Of a DNA stretch of 64,000 nt, positions 63,491 to 64,000 are shown in pieces. The stretch's first letter is position 1; the number at the start of each line of letters is the position of its first letter. Origin of the DNA: Chionoecetes opilio (Eukaryota; Arthropoda; Malacostraca; Decapoda; Majidae); the NCBI GenBank assembly GCA_016584305.1, contig JACEEZ010019096.1, forward strand, positions 72,244-136,243, read 5' to 3'. Under the pieces are notes generated by a model that worked only from the letters and a program-made list of their open reading frames with translations, did no database searches and was not told the origin of the DNA. Made by a program: the position numbers and the translations under genes.

Positions 63491-64000
63491 TCCTCCTTCA
63501 AGTGATGTAGTAGGTATTCACTGTGTTTGTGAATATGTAAGTTGTAGTTTATAAGGAAAAAGTGGATAGACAGAGCAAAGTGGCCCGTGACACCAGACAA
63601 ATGATGACTTCTGGGATCGGCATTCCTTATAGGGAGCTTAAATGAACCTGCAATGACATGTAAAGCTAGACAGATAGACGAACTCATAGAGGAACAGGTA
63701 GAAATGTATGGCTTTCTTTCCCCACATAAGCAAAACATACACCCTTCGTCACTCTACTCACCACTACAACCTTTACTAACCATACATTTCTACCTGTTCC
63801 TCTATGAGTTCGTCTATCTGTCTAGCTTTACATGTCATTGCAGGTTCATTTAAGCTCCCTATAAGGAATGCCGATCCCAGAAGTCATCATTTGTCTGGTG
63901 TCACGGGCCACTTTGCTCTGTCTATCCACTTTTTCCTTATAAACTACAACTTACATATTCACAAACACAGTGAATACCTACTACATCACTTGAAGGAGGA
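63491..64000. repeat. Perfect inverted repeat, 221-bp arms, 68-bp loop
   Basis: Arm 63491-63711 is the reverse complement of 63780-64000; by eye I find no mismatch. The right arm ends at the window edge, so the arms may be longer. No transposon ends or coding motif were recognised. It may be a real foldback or an assembly or template-switch artefact. Confidence 0.93.

Noticed and set aside
63436..63853. Small frames of 100 and 66 residues in the palindrome
   Set aside because: They arise from the two arms read in opposite directions; no domain or splice support.

Overview
The window is eukaryotic and very repeat-rich. It has spliced exons with GT/AG borders, tRNA-derived SINEs, CR1-like LINE tails, pogo/Tigger-, hAT- and piggyBac-like DNA elements, an LTR retrotransposon with a recently duplicated LTR pair, and many micro- and minisatellites. 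The repeat proteins and the overall texture point to an arthropod, most likely a decapod crustacean. That is inference from remembered families, not a database result.

Only two host genes can be supported, both on the + strand. The first is COA8 (APOPT1), a mitochondrial cytochrome c oxidase assembly factor. It has three coding exons at 9824-10189, 14709-14921 and 23519-23743, all joined in phase 0 (267 codons). Exon 1 carries an in-frame 7 x 42 bp minisatellite, part of exon 2 is duplicated upstream, and intron 2 holds a nest of transposons. The second is one exon (29249-29349) of a KH-domain protein resembling Bicaudal-C; the rest of that gene is not visible.

Layout. 0-2.7 kb: a decayed arthropod repeat-family gene (- strand), split by a Tigger-like element that is itself split by a LINE fragment. 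2.7-9.8 kb: fragments of DNA transposons and CR1, including an hAT element (6957-9654) that contains a gag-like gene. 9.8-23.7 kb: COA8 with its intronic insertions. 24.6-26.0 kb: a 72-bp minisatellite. 26.9-29.4 kb: MITEs and the KH exon. 30.3-48.1 kb: a stretch whose homopolymers look inflated, including a ~12.4 kb G-rich satellite (31.5-43.9 kb). This stretch is probably low-quality consensus. 46.4-49.6 kb: serial insertions into a duplicated host segment. 49.7-51.2 kb: two minisatellites. 51178-56009: an LTR retrotransposon of Ty3/Gypsy type inserted in a 17-bp minisatellite that runs on to 57.15 kb. 57.2-61.6 kb: hAT MITE, GT/CA repeats, a 39-bp minisatellite and a GGTAGGGTAAA array. 61.6-64.0 kb: AT-rich single-copy-looking DNA ending in a perfect 221-bp-arm palindrome that reaches the window edge.

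Most of the long open frames in the 31-44 kb, 24.7-26.1 kb and 11.2-12.1 kb regions come from stop-poor satellite DNA and are not genes. I did not find an operon-like or defence-type system. The most unusual items are the COA8 exon 1 repeat with its duplicated exon 2, the gag-carrying hAT element, the G-rich satellite with interspersed inverted units, and the terminal palindrome.
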